Shown: piece by piece, positions 1 to 8,645 of the stretch
Position numbering within the stretch: the first letter of the stretch is position 1
Layout: every line of letters starts with the position of its first letter
Assembly: GCA_910585245.1 (NCBI GenBank)
Contig: CAJUCO010000002.1
Span: 1 to 64,000 of the forward strand
Reading direction: 5' to 3'
Origin: an uncultured Oscillibacter sp.
GTDB lineage: Bacteria > Bacillota > Clostridia > Oscillospirales > Oscillospiraceae
DNA length: 64,000 nucleotides
Made by a program: the position numbers and the translations under genes
Notes under the pieces: generated by a model
What the model saw: only the letters and a program-made list of their open reading frames with translations
Database searches by the model: none
What the model was told of the DNA's origin: nothing

Positions 1-110
1 AGAAAAAGAGAAAATGGGGGGTGCATTGCACCAGCCATCGCTGGTTGCCAATCCGTCCCGCCCGAAGGGCGAGTACAACTCCCCTGGCAGGGGAACGCAA
101 GGAGGAGGCC
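1..110 (+). repeat. Right end of a dispersed structured repeat (copy A1), rimO leader
   Basis: The bases before rimO match those before yigZ (11951-12066): a GAAAATGGGGGGTGCA block, then three small hairpins in the same order, ending just before the ribosome binding site. The first hairpin keeps its shape with different bases (CCAGC/GCTGG here, CAGCTAG/CTAGCTG in the other copy), which suggests that structure is selected. The left part of this copy is cut off by the window edge. It could be a mobile palindromic repeat or a shared RNA leader; I favour the repeat. Confidence 0.6.
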
Positions 111-114
111 CATC

Positions 115-1440
115 ATGCCTTATAAAGTATTTTTCCTTTCCTTAGGCTGCGCCAAGAACCAGGTCAACTGCGAGCAGATGATGTTCCTGGTTCAGTCCGC
201 GGGCCACGAGATTGTTCCGGACCCCGCCGGGGCGGACGTGGCGGTGGTGAACACCTGCGGATTCCTGGCCTCCGCCTGTGAGGAGGCCATTGGCCACATC
301 CTGGAGCTGGCGGAGCTGAAAAAGGCCGGCGGGCTGAAAAAAATTCTCGTCACCGGCTGCATGGCCCAGCGCTACCAGGCCGGGGTTTTGGAGGAACTGC
401 CGGAAGTGGACGGGGTTCTTGGCACCGGCAGCTATGGCGACGTTGCCACCGCCATCTCCCAGGTCATGGATAACGGCCTCCGGCCCTGTTATATGGGGAA
501 CATCCACACCGCGCCTCAAAACGGGCCCCGTATCCTCTCCACACCCCCGTGGTACGCCTACCTTCGCATTGCCGAGGGCTGCAATAACCACTGCGCTTAC
601 TGCGTCATCCCCTCCCTCCGGGGCAAGTACCGCAGCCGCCCCCTGGGGGAACTGCTGGACGAGGCGGCGGAGCTTTGTTCCGCCGGGGTGAAGGAGCTGC
701 TGGTGGTGGCTCAAGATATTACCCGCTACGGTACGGACCTGAACGGGGAGCGCCAGCTGGCCGCCCTCTTGCGGGAGCTTTGCCGGTTGGACTTTCACTG
801 GATTCGCCTCCACTATCTCTACCCCGACGAGATCACCGAAGAGCTGATTGACGTGATCGCCTCCGAACCGAAAATTCTGCCCTATCTGGATATCCCCATC
901 CAGCACTGCAACGACGGCATCCTGAAGAGCATGAACCGCCGGGATACCAAGGCGTCCATCCGCGCTCTGCTCCAGACCCTTCGGGAGCGTATTCCGGGTC
1001 TGGTGCTCCGGACCAGCCTCATCACCGGCCTCCCCGGCGAGGGAGAGGCGGAGTTTGAGGAGCTTTGCGCCTTCCTCCGGGAGCAGAAAATCGAGCGGGC
1101 CGGGGTGTTCTCCTTCTCTCCGGAGGAGGGAACCAGGGCCGCCCAGATGGAGCACGTGGACGGAGAGGAGGCCGCCCGGCGGGCGGAGATCGCCGTGGAC
1201 GTGCAGTCGGACGTCATCGACGCCTACAACGAGTCCATCCTGGGGGAGGAGCGGGAGGTCCTTTGCGAAGGCTTCGATACCCAGGCCCAGCTGTTCTATG
1301 GCCGGAGCTACGCCGAGTCCCCGGAGATTGACGGGCGGATCTGGTTTGACGGGGAGGAAGAGACGGCGGCAGGAACCTTTGTCACCGTCCGCCTCACCGG
1401 CGTGATGGACGGCGAGCTCACCGGGGAGCGGGTGGAATGA
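115..1440 (+). CDS. rimO: Ribosomal protein uS12 (Asp) methylthiotransferase RimO
   Basis: RimO adds a methylthio group to the conserved aspartate of ribosomal protein S12, using a radical-SAM cluster and a second 4Fe-4S cluster. The 441-residue length fits the family. The N-terminal UPF0004 domain carries the three cluster cysteines (LGCAKN near residue 12, NTCGF near 48, TGCMAQ near 82). The radical-SAM motif CNNHCAYC lies near residues 156-163, and a TRAM-type domain ends the protein. The start follows a strong AAGGAGGAGG site. It overlaps the next gene by four bases (ATGA), so the two are translationally coupled. MiaB is the alternative family, but the motifs and S12-type N-terminus favour RimO. 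Confidence 0.95.
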   Translation: MPYKVFFLSLGCAKNQVNCEQMMFLVQSAGHEIVPDPAGADVAVVNTCGFLASACEEAIGHILELAELKKAGGLKKILVTGCMAQRYQAGVLEELPEVDGVLGTGSYGDVATAISQVMDNGLRPCYMGNIHTAPQNGPRILSTPPWYAYLRIAEGCNNHCAYCVIPSLRGKYRSRPLGELLDEAAELCSAGVKELLVVAQDITRYGTDLNGERQLAALLRELCRLDFHWIRLHYLYPDEITEELIDVIASEPKILPYLDIPIQHCNDGILKSMNRRDTKASIRALLQTLRERIPGLVLRTSLITGLPGEGEAEFEELCAFLREQKIERAGVFSFSPEEGTRAAQMEHVDGEEAARRAEIAVDVQSDVIDAYNESILGEEREVLCEGFDTQAQLFYGRSYAESPEIDGRIWFDGEEETAAGTFVTVRLTGVMDGELTGERVE

Positions 1441-1727
1441 GCGCCGCCGGGAAGGGGAGCCCTCTGACGGAGATTCCCGGCGTGGGGGACCGCACCGCCG
1501 CCGTTATGGAGGCTCTTGGTATCCGGGAGACGGCGGATCTCCAGGGCCGGGACCCGGAGGAACTGTATTGGAAAGAGTGTTTGATGAAAGGCTATCAGGA
1601 GGACCGCTGCGCCCTGTACGTCTGGCGGGCGGCGGTGTATTACGCGGACCACGGGACCAGGGACCCGGCGAAACTGAAATGGTGGTACTGGAAGGATAAA
1701 CTCTACCCAGAGGAGGAGGATCTATGA
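1437..1727 (+). CDS. Cdd1-like helix-hairpin-helix protein
   Basis: A 96-residue protein with an N-terminal helix-hairpin-helix signature (IPGVGDRTAAVMEALGI, residues 13-29). It is followed by a conserved Cys-Tyr-Val region (RCALYVWRAAVYYADH) and a Trp-rich tail. This matches the 'pathogenicity locus' Cdd1 family, whose biochemical role is unknown; the HhH part suggests nucleic-acid contact. It starts inside the rimO stop and ends inside the pgsA start (four-base overlaps on both sides), so it is part of a tight three-gene operon. Function remains inferred from the fold only. Confidence 0.8.
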   Translation: MSAAGKGSPLTEIPGVGDRTAAVMEALGIRETADLQGRDPEELYWKECLMKGYQEDRCALYVWRAAVYYADHGTRDPAKLKWWYWKDKLYPEEEDL

Positions 1728-2293
1728 ATCTGCCCAACAAATTGACCATGCTGCGCATCATCCTGGCGCCGGTGTTTCTGGCGGTGCTGTACGGGGGCTG
1801 GGACTATGCGGCCCTGGTCATTTTCGTCATCGCCAGTCTCACGGACCTGCTGGACGGGAAAATCGCCCGGAAGTACAATCTGGTGACGGACTTTGGCAAG
1901 TTCGCTGACCCTCTGGCGGACAAGATTCTGGTGGTGGCGGCCCTTTTGTGGTTTGTTGAGACGGGGCGGATGCCCGCTTGGATGGTGATGGTGGTCATCA
2001 CCCGGGAGTTTGCCGTCAGCGGCCTTCGGATGATTGCCTCAGACAACGGGCGGGTGATTGCCGCCGGTTGGTCCGGGAAGGTGAAGACCGCCGCCACCAT
2101 GGTGTGCATTGTGGTGATGCTGCTGATGGGGCCCACGATTGCCTATCACCGGAATCCGGCGGCGCTGACGGCGGCGCCCGCCCGCTATGTCACCTGGGTG
2201 GACCCCCTTTGCGGCTGGATCATCACGCTGACGACCCTGTATTCCGGCGTGGAATACTTCGTGAAAAACAAGGATGTAATTCGCTCCGCGTAA
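1724..2293 (+). CDS. pgsA: CDP-diacylglycerol--glycerol-3-phosphate 3-phosphatidyltransferase
   Basis: Makes phosphatidylglycerophosphate, the committed step to phosphatidylglycerol and cardiolipin, in the cytoplasmic membrane. The 189-residue protein has the CDP-alcohol phosphotransferase motif D-x2-DG-x2-AR-x8-G-x3-D-x3-D, seen as TDLLDGKIAR followed by GKFADPLADK at about residues 41-69, and several hydrophobic helices. Its start overlaps the upstream gene by four bases and a strong terminator follows, so it is the last gene of the rimO operon. Confidence 0.93.
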   Translation: MNLPNKLTMLRIILAPVFLAVLYGGWDYAALVIFVIASLTDLLDGKIARKYNLVTDFGKFADPLADKILVVAALLWFVETGRMPAWMVMVVITREFAVSGLRMIASDNGRVIAAGWSGKVKTAATMVCIVVMLLMGPTIAYHRNPAALTAAPARYVTWVDPLCGWIITLTTLYSGVEYFVKNKDVIRSA

Positions 2294-2298
2294 GCAAA

Positions 2299-2347
2299 AG
2301 AGCCACGGGAGAACCCTCTGGATGGGGTTTGCCCGTGGTTCTTTTTT
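2299..2347 (+). terminator. Intrinsic terminator of the rimO-pgsA operon
   Basis: The stem GCCACGGG / CCCGTGG is followed directly by TTCTTTTTT, six bases after the pgsA stop codon. Confidence 0.85.
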
Positions 2348-2391
2348 CGCTTTTTTTGAGGCGGCGTTTTTTCGCAAGCGGAACAAAAGAC

Positions 2392-2584
2392 CCCGCCGGT
2401 GACGGGCAGAGTGCCGAAAAACCGTAAAACCCTTCTCCGACGGGAAGGAAGAGAGTTACGAGAGGAACCCAGGAAGGGTTCCTTTCGTTTTCAATCATAA
2501 GTTTTCAAAACGTTTTCAAAGGTTTTGAAAACTTGCTCAGGCTGGCAAAAATACTTTTTTGACAGCCTGCCCGCCGGTGACGGG
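2392..2584. repeat. Dispersed structured repeat, copy 1, with duplicated flanking hairpin
   Basis: The core (2407-2569, 163 bp) holds three consecutive palindromes ending in GACAGCCTG. It matches the cores at 39183-39344 and 43515-43838. The 15-base hairpin CCCGCCGGTGACGGG lies on both sides (2392-2406 and 2570-2584). This copy is the most diverged, but its stems are still paired. It fills the otherwise gene-free 2294-2642 stretch, between pgsA and the 3' end of the convergent dehydrogenase gene. Confidence 0.8.
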
Positions 2585-2642
2585 GCCCTTTGCCATTGCG
2601 GGATAATCGCGCGGTGGACGCTTTTTGGGTTTCCCGGCGGTC

Positions 2643-3659
2643 CTATCCGATCTTCACGGCTCTGCCGGTTTTCCAGGCCTCGGTGGTGGCGTAGCCGATG
2701 GCGGTGGATTTGGTCCCGTCATAGACGCTGACCCCGGGGGTTTTGTTTTGAAGCGCGCAGTCCACAAACTCCTGTACCTCGATGCAATACGCCTCCTCAA
2801 ACCGCTCCGGGAAGGAGCCTACGCACTCGGCGCACACGCCGTTGCGGTTGTACAGCCGGGCCTGGTTTTTCTCGGGAACGGCGGAGATGCGAATGCTTCC
2901 TTCGGTGCCCACGATTTCGGTTTCCACGTGGTAGCCGTAAGGCGCCGTCCGGCCTACGTGTATCATGCCCATGGCGCCGTTTTCAAACTTGTAGACGGCC
3001 ACGCCGGTTTCGTCGTCCCCGGCCTCTTGGAACTCCGGGTGCTTGAAGGTAGCGCCCATGGCGTAAACCTCTGTGGCCTCGCAGTCCAGAAACCAGCGCA
3101 TCAGATCGATGTCGTGAATCGCCATATCTAGAAAGATGCCGCCGGAGGTCTTGGCAAAGCGGATGGCCCCGTCCACCAGGGCCTCCGGATCGATGCCGGT
3201 GGCCTTTACCAGATAGGGCGTGCCGATGGCCCCCTCCTGGATCTTCTGCTTGGCGTAGGAATAGGATTTGTCATAGCGCCGCATGAAGCCCAGCATGAAG
3301 GTTTGCTCCGGATGCCGCTCCACGGCGGCCTCCGCCTGCTTGCATTGGGCCACGGTCACCCCCAGGGGCTTTTCGGAAAAGACGTGCTTCCCCGCGTCCA
3401 AGGCGGCTTCGATCTGCCAGCAGTGCTCACTGGAGGTGGTGACAATCACCACCGCGTCGATGTCCGCCCTGGCCAGCATCTCGAGGTAGTCCGTGTAGAC
3501 ATCCGTGACGCCCAGCTCGTTTTTGGCGTATTCCAACTCGGCGGGGACGATGGAGCAGGCCGCCGTCAGCAGCGCTCCGGGGATTTTATAGCGGATGTTC
3601 TGAGCATGGACCTTGCCCAGGCGGCCCAGGCCCGCCACGCCGATTTTCAACTGTTTCAT
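2643..3659 (-). CDS. Gfo/Idh/MocA-family dehydrogenase, inositol 2-dehydrogenase-like
   Basis: Likely an NAD-dependent sugar/polyol dehydrogenase of the inositol 2-dehydrogenase type, 338 residues. The N-terminus has a Rossmann fold (IGVAGLGRLGKVHAQN). The family motif EKPLG is near residue 95, and the C-terminal domain has the catalytic-type Asp/His set seen as FLDMAIHDIDLMRWF. The chosen ATG follows GAAGGAG; a longer open frame upstream has no ribosome binding site. It stands alone without other iol genes, so the substrate is not established. Myo-inositol or a related polyol is the closest guess from sequence. Confidence 0.75.
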   Translation of the reverse strand: MKQLKIGVAGLGRLGKVHAQNIRYKIPGALLTAACSIVPAELEYAKNELGVTDVYTDYLEMLARADIDAVVIVTTSSEHCWQIEAALDAGKHVFSEKPLGVTVAQCKQAEAAVERHPEQTFMLGFMRRYDKSYSYAKQKIQEGAIGTPYLVKATGIDPEALVDGAIRFAKTSGGIFLDMAIHDIDLMRWFLDCEATEVYAMGATFKHPEFQEAGDDETGVAVYKFENGAMGMIHVGRTAPYGYHVETEIVGTEGSIRISAVPEKNQARLYNRNGVCAECVGSFPERFEEAYCIEVQEFVDCALQNKTPGVSVYDGTKSTAIGYATTEAWKTGRAVKIG

Positions 3660-3866
3660 AGATGCTCCTTCTTTCTTGATGATTTTAGAACCCGGCTTCA
3701 TAACCGCAAACCGCCGTCCGGCCGGTCCCTTTTCCGCCAGGGCTTCGCCGTTTTTCCGCGCAAACCGCCGGGGTGGCTGGGGGAACGCAACTTGGCTGAG
3801 ATACATCTTCGCCCATCCGGCATGAACAATGAGGCTCTTCGTTTTCTGAAAAACGTTCCGGAGCCG

Positions 3867-5699
3867 TCAGGTGAGAGGGGCCACCCCGGCCCGCCAGTCC
3901 TGAATGGCCTTCAAAAAGAGCGCGCCGTAGCGCTCCGCCTTTACCCGGCCCACGCCGGAGACCTGCAAAAACGCCTCCATGTCCAGCGGTTTGAGGGCTG
4001 CCATGTCCGTCAAAGTCGCGTTGGAGAAGACGACGTAAGCGGGGACGCCCGCCTTCTGGGCCAGACGGAAACGGAGATCTTTTAAAATCTCCAGCAGGCC
4101 CCCGTCCACATCCTGGGGAAGGGGGGCGGTTTTGGACGCCGGAACTTCCGCCTGGAGAGCCGGCTCCCGAAGGAGAACCCGCTTCCCGCGAAAGAGCACG
4201 TCCCCCGCCTGGGCCGTCAGCCGGAGGACGGGATACTCCGTCCCCTCGGTCAGGAGATAGCCCTCCTCCAACAGAAAATCGAGGTAGCGTTGAATGCGGG
4301 GCTGGTCCATGCCCCGCAGGGCCCCGTAAGTGGGAAGATGGTCCAGGCCCAGCTGAAGGACCCGCTTGTCCCGGCTGCCCCGAAGGAGCTTGATGATAAC
4401 CGCGGCCCCCAGGCCGTAGGCATACCGCTTTTCCACCCGGGCCACGGCGGAGAGAATTTTCTGGGCCTCTATGGTGATGTCCCGGTCCCAAAAGTCCCCG
4501 GCGCAATTGCCGCAGTTTCCGCAGTTGCCGCCGTGAATCTCGCCGAAGTAGTCCAGGATGTCCGCCCGGAGACAGCCGGAGGTCTTGCAGTAACGCACCA
4601 TCCGGTCCAGACGCCGAAGGTCCCGGCGGAGGCGCTCCGGGTCGCCCTCCTGGTTTTCCTGGGAGTTGGCAATGAGAAATTTCGCCGTTCGCACATCCCC
4701 CGGAGCGTAGAGCAAAACGCAGCGGGCGGGGCTGCCGTCCCGTCCGGCCCGGCCCGCCTCCTGGTAGTAGCTCTCCAGGTCCTTGGGCATATTGTAATGA
4801 ACCACAAAACTGACGTTAGACTTGTCAATTCCCATGCCGAAGGCATTGGTGGCCACCATGACCCGGGCCTGGTCGTAGACGAAGCCCTCCTGGCTCTGGC
4901 GGCGCTGGAGGTCCTCCATACCGGCGTGATACCGGGCCGCAGGGACGCCTTGGTCCAGCAGGGCCGCGGTGACGGCGTCCACGGTCTTTCGAGTGGCGCA
5001 ATAGACGATGCCGCTTTGCTCCGGCCGCTGGGCCAGAAAGTGGCGGAGCCAGAGGTCCTTGTCCCTGGCGTGGACCACCTCGAAAAAGAGGTTGGGCCGG
5101 TCAAAGCCCGTGGTGACGCGCAGGGGGTGTTGAAGTTCCAGCAAGGACTCGATGTCCCGGCGCACCGCCGCCGTGGCCGTGGCGGTAAAGGCCCCCACGG
5201 GAGGCCGGTGGGGGAGGGAGCGGACCAGCTCCGCGATCTCCAGGTAGCTGGGCCGGAAGTCCTGGCCCCACTGGGAGACGCAGTGGGCCTCGTCCACAGC
5301 CACCAGGGAGACGGGAAGCTCCCCCAGCAGGCGGCGAAAGCCCCCGGCCTGCAACCGCTCCGGGGCGACGTAGAGAAGTTTGCACTCCCCCCGGCGGATT
5401 TGGCGGTAAACCTCCCGGTACGCGTCCCCGTCCAGGGAGGAATTGATGTACGCGGCGGGAATCCCGGCCTGGGCCAGGGCGGCCACCTGGTCTTTCATCA
5501 ACGAGATGAGGGGGGAGAGAACCAGGGTCATCCCAGGCAGCAACAGGGCGGGGAGTTGATAGCATACGGATTTTCCCGCTCCGGTGGGCATGACGCCCAT
5601 GACGTCCCGGCCCGAGAGCAGGGCGTCCATCAAGGCCTCCTGCCCGGGGCGGAAGCCGCTGTGACCGAAGTGTTGTTTCAAAAGGGTTTGCTTGTCCAT
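3867..5699 (-). CDS. recQ: ATP-dependent DNA helicase RecQ
   Basis: A 3'-5' DNA helicase of the RecF-type recombination pathway, 610 residues. Visible in order: Walker A TGAGKS, the DEAHC box, helicase motif VI (QEAGRAGRDG), zinc-binding cysteines in the RecQ C-terminal region (CGNCGNC preceded by further cysteines), a winged-helix region, and a C-terminal HRDC domain (about residues 525-600). Start is ATG fifteen bases after the upstream methyltransferase gene, so the two are probably one transcript. A 741-residue open frame on the other strand is a GC-rich mirror of this gene and is not real. Confidence 0.95.
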   Translation of the reverse strand: MDKQTLLKQHFGHSGFRPGQEALMDALLSGRDVMGVMPTGAGKSVCYQLPALLLPGMTLVLSPLISLMKDQVAALAQAGIPAAYINSSLDGDAYREVYRQIRRGECKLLYVAPERLQAGGFRRLLGELPVSLVAVDEAHCVSQWGQDFRPSYLEIAELVRSLPHRPPVGAFTATATAAVRRDIESLLELQHPLRVTTGFDRPNLFFEVVHARDKDLWLRHFLAQRPEQSGIVYCATRKTVDAVTAALLDQGVPAARYHAGMEDLQRRQSQEGFVYDQARVMVATNAFGMGIDKSNVSFVVHYNMPKDLESYYQEAGRAGRDGSPARCVLLYAPGDVRTAKFLIANSQENQEGDPERLRRDLRRLDRMVRYCKTSGCLRADILDYFGEIHGGNCGNCGNCAGDFWDRDITIEAQKILSAVARVEKRYAYGLGAAVIIKLLRGSRDKRVLQLGLDHLPTYGALRGMDQPRIQRYLDFLLEEGYLLTEGTEYPVLRLTAQAGDVLFRGKRVLLREPALQAEVPASKTAPLPQDVDGGLLEILKDLRFRLAQKAGVPAYVVFSNATLTDMAALKPLDMEAFLQVSGVGRVKAERYGALFLKAIQDWRAGVAPLT

Positions 5700-5714
5700 G
5701 GGGAAGAGCCTCCT

Positions 5715-6473
5715 TCACTTTTGCGCGACGATCAGATAGCGGTGAATGGTCCCCTGGATCTTCCCGTTTTGCCGGAGTTCCTCCTGCATGGCCAGGAGGC
5801 GGTTAAAACAGCGTTCCACGGAAAAGCCGGGAAACTCCCACTGGATGATGCGGGCGAACCAGACGAAGGCCCCCAGGTCATAGAAGAAAATGGGCCGGTA
5901 GGCCTCCTCCCCCCGGAGAATCCGGAAGCCCGCCGCTTCGAAGGCCGCCCGCTGGTCCTGAAGATTCTTGTGGGGAAAGGGCTTTTCCGTTCCGGGGAGG
6001 ACCCGCTCCACCAGGTCCCGGTCGTTGTCCTCTCCCACCTGTTCGGTGAGAAAGAGGCCACCGGGTCTCAAGAGGCGGAAGAGCTCCACTGGGTCAAAGG
6101 CCCCGTGCCGGTTGAGGATGAGATCAAAGGACTCGCCGGGGAAGGGAACCGCCGAGGGGTCGGAGCACTCCCGAAAGTCGATTCCAAGGGGCGAAAGAGT
6201 CTCCCGGCAAAGGCGCACGTTGGGGGGATACCCCTCTGTGGCGGCGGTTTTTTCAAAGGGATGACGAAGGGAGAGGAGGAACTCGCCGCCGCCGGTGTCG
6301 TAGTCCAGAAGTGTCCGGCTGTCTTGCAGGCACTGCCGGACCAGGGCCCGGTAATCCCAGGGAAGGCCGTGCTCCTCCTGGAACCGGCCGTGAATGTGGG
6401 AAAAATCCCAACCGTGAATGTGGGCCTGGGCCTCCTCCTCCTGCCAAAGGGCTTTCCACTCCTCAAGACGCAA
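5715..6473 (-). CDS. Class I SAM-dependent methyltransferase
   Basis: A 252-residue methyltransferase. The SAM-binding motif is LLDYDTGGGEFL (about residues 45-57), followed by an acidic loop and the FDLILNRHGAFDPVELFRLL segment typical of class I enzymes. The substrate is unknown. I place the start at a TTG seven bases after GGAAGGAGG; the upstream in-frame ATG at 6500 has no ribosome binding site. It lies directly upstream of recQ, but nothing in the sequence links the two functions. Confidence 0.8.
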   Translation of the reverse strand: MRLEEWKALWQEEEAQAHIHGWDFSHIHGRFQEEHGLPWDYRALVRQCLQDSRTLLDYDTGGGEFLLSLRHPFEKTAATEGYPPNVRLCRETLSPLGIDFRECSDPSAVPFPGESFDLILNRHGAFDPVELFRLLRPGGLFLTEQVGEDNDRDLVERVLPGTEKPFPHKNLQDQRAAFEAAGFRILRGEEAYRPIFFYDLGAFVWFARIIQWEFPGFSVERCFNRLLAMQEELRQNGKIQGTIHRYLIVAQK

Positions 6474-6568
6474 TGCGCCGCCTCCTTCCCGTCTCCCCAT
6501 GGGGGGAGTTTTTGACGGTTTGATTTTACCACGGGGTCCCGGGCAATGCAAGAAGGGAAAACCACCCC

Positions 6569-6597
6569 TTGACTTTTCCGCCGCTCCGCTGTAAGAT
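6569..6597 (+). promoter_or_regulatory. Sigma-A-type promoter for the znuCB-like genes
   Basis: TTGACT and TAAGAT are separated by 17 bases, about 35 bases before the start codon. No clear zinc-regulator (Zur) dyad was recognised. Confidence 0.6.
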
Positions 6598-6633
6598 GGC
6601 AGCAATTTACATCTTTTTACCGGGAGGCGAACC

Positions 6634-7347
6634 ATGGAGCGTGCCGATCTCATTGTCTGTCAGGACCTGTCCCTGGGCTACGAGGGGAAGAGGGTTCTAA
6701 GCGGCCTAAATCTCCGCGTTCAAAGCGGGGACTATCTCTGCGTTGTGGGGGACAACGGGTCGGGAAAGTCCACTCTGCTCCGGGGGCTTTTGGGCCTTTT
6801 GCCGCCTCTGGAGGGAACTATCCGCCACGCGGCGGAGCTGGAGCGGGGAGCTGTGGGTTACCTTCCCCAGCAGACCAGGGCCCAGCGGGACTTTCCCGCC
6901 ACGGTGGAGGAGGTGGTCCTCTCCGGGTGCCTGAACCAGAAGGGATTGCGGTTTTTCTACTCTGCCGCCCAGCGGTCCCGGGCCCTGATGAACCTGGGGA
7001 AGCTGGGAGTTTTGGAATTGAGAAAGCGAAGTTATCGGGAGCTCTCCGGGGGCCAGCAGCAAAGAGTGCTTTTGGCCAGGGCGCTTTGCGCGGCCGGCCG
7101 GCTTTTGATTCTGGACGAGCCCGTCACCGGGTTGGACCCCGCCGCCGCTCAGGATCTCTATAAGACCTTGCGCTATTTAAACAGGAAAGAGGGCATGGCC
7201 CTGGTGATGGTGACCCATGATCTCCGTCCGGCCCTCCGGGATGCGGGGAGCGTTCTCCACATCGGCCATAAGGGGATCTTTCTGGGGACCCCGGCGGAAT
7301 ACTTGGACTCCCCCTATGGGAAGCGGTTTCGGGAGGTGGCGGAATGA
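6634..7347 (+). CDS. Metal ABC transporter ATP-binding protein (ZnuC-like)
   Basis: The ATPase subunit of a zinc/manganese-type importer, 237 residues. Walker A is GDNGSGKST, the ABC signature LSGGQQQRVLLARAL, and Walker B LLILDEP, with the switch histidine in VMVTHD. The following permease gene overlaps by four bases (ATGA). The gene for the periplasmic/lipid-anchored binding protein is not adjacent, so it must be elsewhere or absent. Zinc versus manganese cannot be decided from this subunit. Confidence 0.88.
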   Translation: MERADLIVCQDLSLGYEGKRVLSGLNLRVQSGDYLCVVGDNGSGKSTLLRGLLGLLPPLEGTIRHAAELERGAVGYLPQQTRAQRDFPATVEEVVLSGCLNQKGLRFFYSAAQRSRALMNLGKLGVLELRKRSYRELSGGQQQRVLLARALCAAGRLLILDEPVTGLDPAAAQDLYKTLRYLNRKEGMALVMVTHDLRPALRDAGSVLHIGHKGIFLGTPAEYLDSPYGKRFREVAE

Positions 7348-8162
7348 GTTTGCTGGAGATGTTTTCCTTTCCCTTTATCCAGCGGGCCCTTGTGGCCGGG
7401 GTGCTGGTGAGCCTTTGCGCCGCCTTGCTGGGGGTGCCTCTGGTGCTGAAGCGGTACTCCATGATCGGCGACGGGCTGAGCCATGTGTCCTTCGGCGCTC
7501 TGGCCATGGCGGTGGCCCTGGGGGTTACGCCGCTGTATTTTTCCATCCCCGTGGTGGTGGCTGCGGCCTTTTTGCTTCTCCGGGTGGCGGACAGCCCCCG
7601 GTGGAACAGCGACGCCGCCATTGCCGTGGTCAGCGCCTCCTCTTTGGCTTTGGGCGTGCTGGTGATCTCCGGAACCTCCGGCATGACCACCGATGTGGAC
7701 AACTATATGTTCGGCAGCGTTCTGGCGATGAGCAAGGCGGATGTGGCGCTGTCGGCGGTACTTTGCGCCGGGGTGCTGGCGCTCTTTGTTCTGCTCTACC
7801 ACCGGATTTTCGCTGTGACCTTTGACGAGAGTTTTTCCCGGGCCACGGGGCTGCGGGTGGAGCGGTACAACGCCCTTTTGGCTATTTTGACGGCGATGAC
7901 CATTGTGCTTGGAATGCGGATGATGGGGGCCATGCTGATTTCCTCTCTGGTGATTTTCCCGGCGCTGACGGCCATGCGGCTTTTTCAGAGTTTTTTGGGC
8001 GTAACCCTCTGTGCCGCGGTCACGTCCGTTTCGTGCTTTTGCGTGGGGCTCACCGTGTCCTTCGTCTGGTCCACGCCGGTGGGGGCCACGGTGGTGGCGG
8101 CGAATCTGGCGCTGTTTCTCCTGGCGTGGGGGGCGGGGGCGCTGCGCAGGCGGAGAACGTGA
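7344..8162 (+). CDS. Metal ABC transporter permease (ZnuB-like)
   Basis: A 272-residue integral membrane protein of the ABC-3 family, with about eight hydrophobic helices. It has the family motif around IGDGLSHVSFGALA, and DESFSRATG in the cytoplasmic coupling loop. Overlaps the ATPase gene by four bases. Together they form the membrane core of a zinc- or manganese-uptake system. Confidence 0.88.
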   Translation: MSLLEMFSFPFIQRALVAGVLVSLCAALLGVPLVLKRYSMIGDGLSHVSFGALAMAVALGVTPLYFSIPVVVAAAFLLLRVADSPRWNSDAAIAVVSASSLALGVLVISGTSGMTTDVDNYMFGSVLAMSKADVALSAVLCAGVLALFVLLYHRIFAVTFDESFSRATGLRVERYNALLAILTAMTIVLGMRMMGAMLISSLVIFPALTAMRLFQSFLGVTLCAAVTSVSCFCVGLTVSFVWSTPVGATVVAANLALFLLAWGAGALRRRRT

Positions 8163-8272
8163 GGAATCCCGCAGGCACCGCCGGAGCCGCCGCAATAGCC
8201 GCCTGCTCCAAACCGGCGGCGGGCTCTGGGAGGAAGCTGAAAAAATAATCGTTCCGAAATGGAAGAAAAGAC

Positions 8273-8301
8273 TTGCATTTTGAAAACTGGCGTGCTATAC
8301 T
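8273..8301 (+). promoter_or_regulatory. Promoter for rpmE
   Basis: TTGCAT, a 17-base spacer and TATACT, about 50 bases before the rpmE start. rpmE is therefore probably transcribed separately from the transporter genes. Confidence 0.65.
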
Positions 8302-8351
8302 GACAGATGCTGTTATAGCACACTTCGTTTTAGAAAGGGGTGAACAGAGCA

Positions 8352-8555
8352 ATGAAGGAAGGAATCCATCCCAATTATCAGCAGACTACGATTATATGCG
8401 CCTGCGGTAATGTGATTGAGACAGGTTCTACCAAGAAGGATATCAAGGTGGAAGTCTGCTCTAAGTGTCACCCCTTCTTCACCGGCAAGCAGAAGCTGGT
8501 GGACACCGGCGGCCGGGTCGCGAAGTTCAACAAGAGGTTCGGCCTGAGCAAGTGA
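8352..8555 (+). CDS. rpmE: 50S ribosomal protein bL31, zinc-binding type
   Basis: A 67-residue large-subunit ribosomal protein. It keeps the C+ form's four cysteines (Cys16, Cys18, Cys36, Cys39, in ICACGN and CSKCHPF), so it is the zinc-containing paralogue rather than the zinc-free YtiA type. The ATG follows AAAGGGGTG. Its position next to a Znu-type importer fits the known use of L31 as a zinc reserve, but shared regulation is not visible here. Confidence 0.95.
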   Translation: MKEGIHPNYQQTTIICACGNVIETGSTKKDIKVEVCSKCHPFFTGKQKLVDTGGRVAKFNKRFGLSK

Positions 8556-8569
8556 ACACAACGTCACAT

Positions 8570-8607
8570 TCAAAAGAGCGCGCCGTAGTCCGGCGCGCTC
8601 TTTTTCG
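8570..8607 (+). terminator. Terminator after rpmE
   Basis: The GC stem AGAGCGCGCC / GGCGCGCTCT is followed by TTTTT. Confidence 0.85.
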
Positions 8608-8645
8608 CATTTATAAAAAAGAACAGGAAGATGGAAGGAGGCGTT

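Noticed and set aside
4290..6515. A 741-codon open frame opposite recQ and the methyltransferase
   Set aside because: GC-rich mirror of two well-conserved genes; no ribosome site and no recognisable protein.
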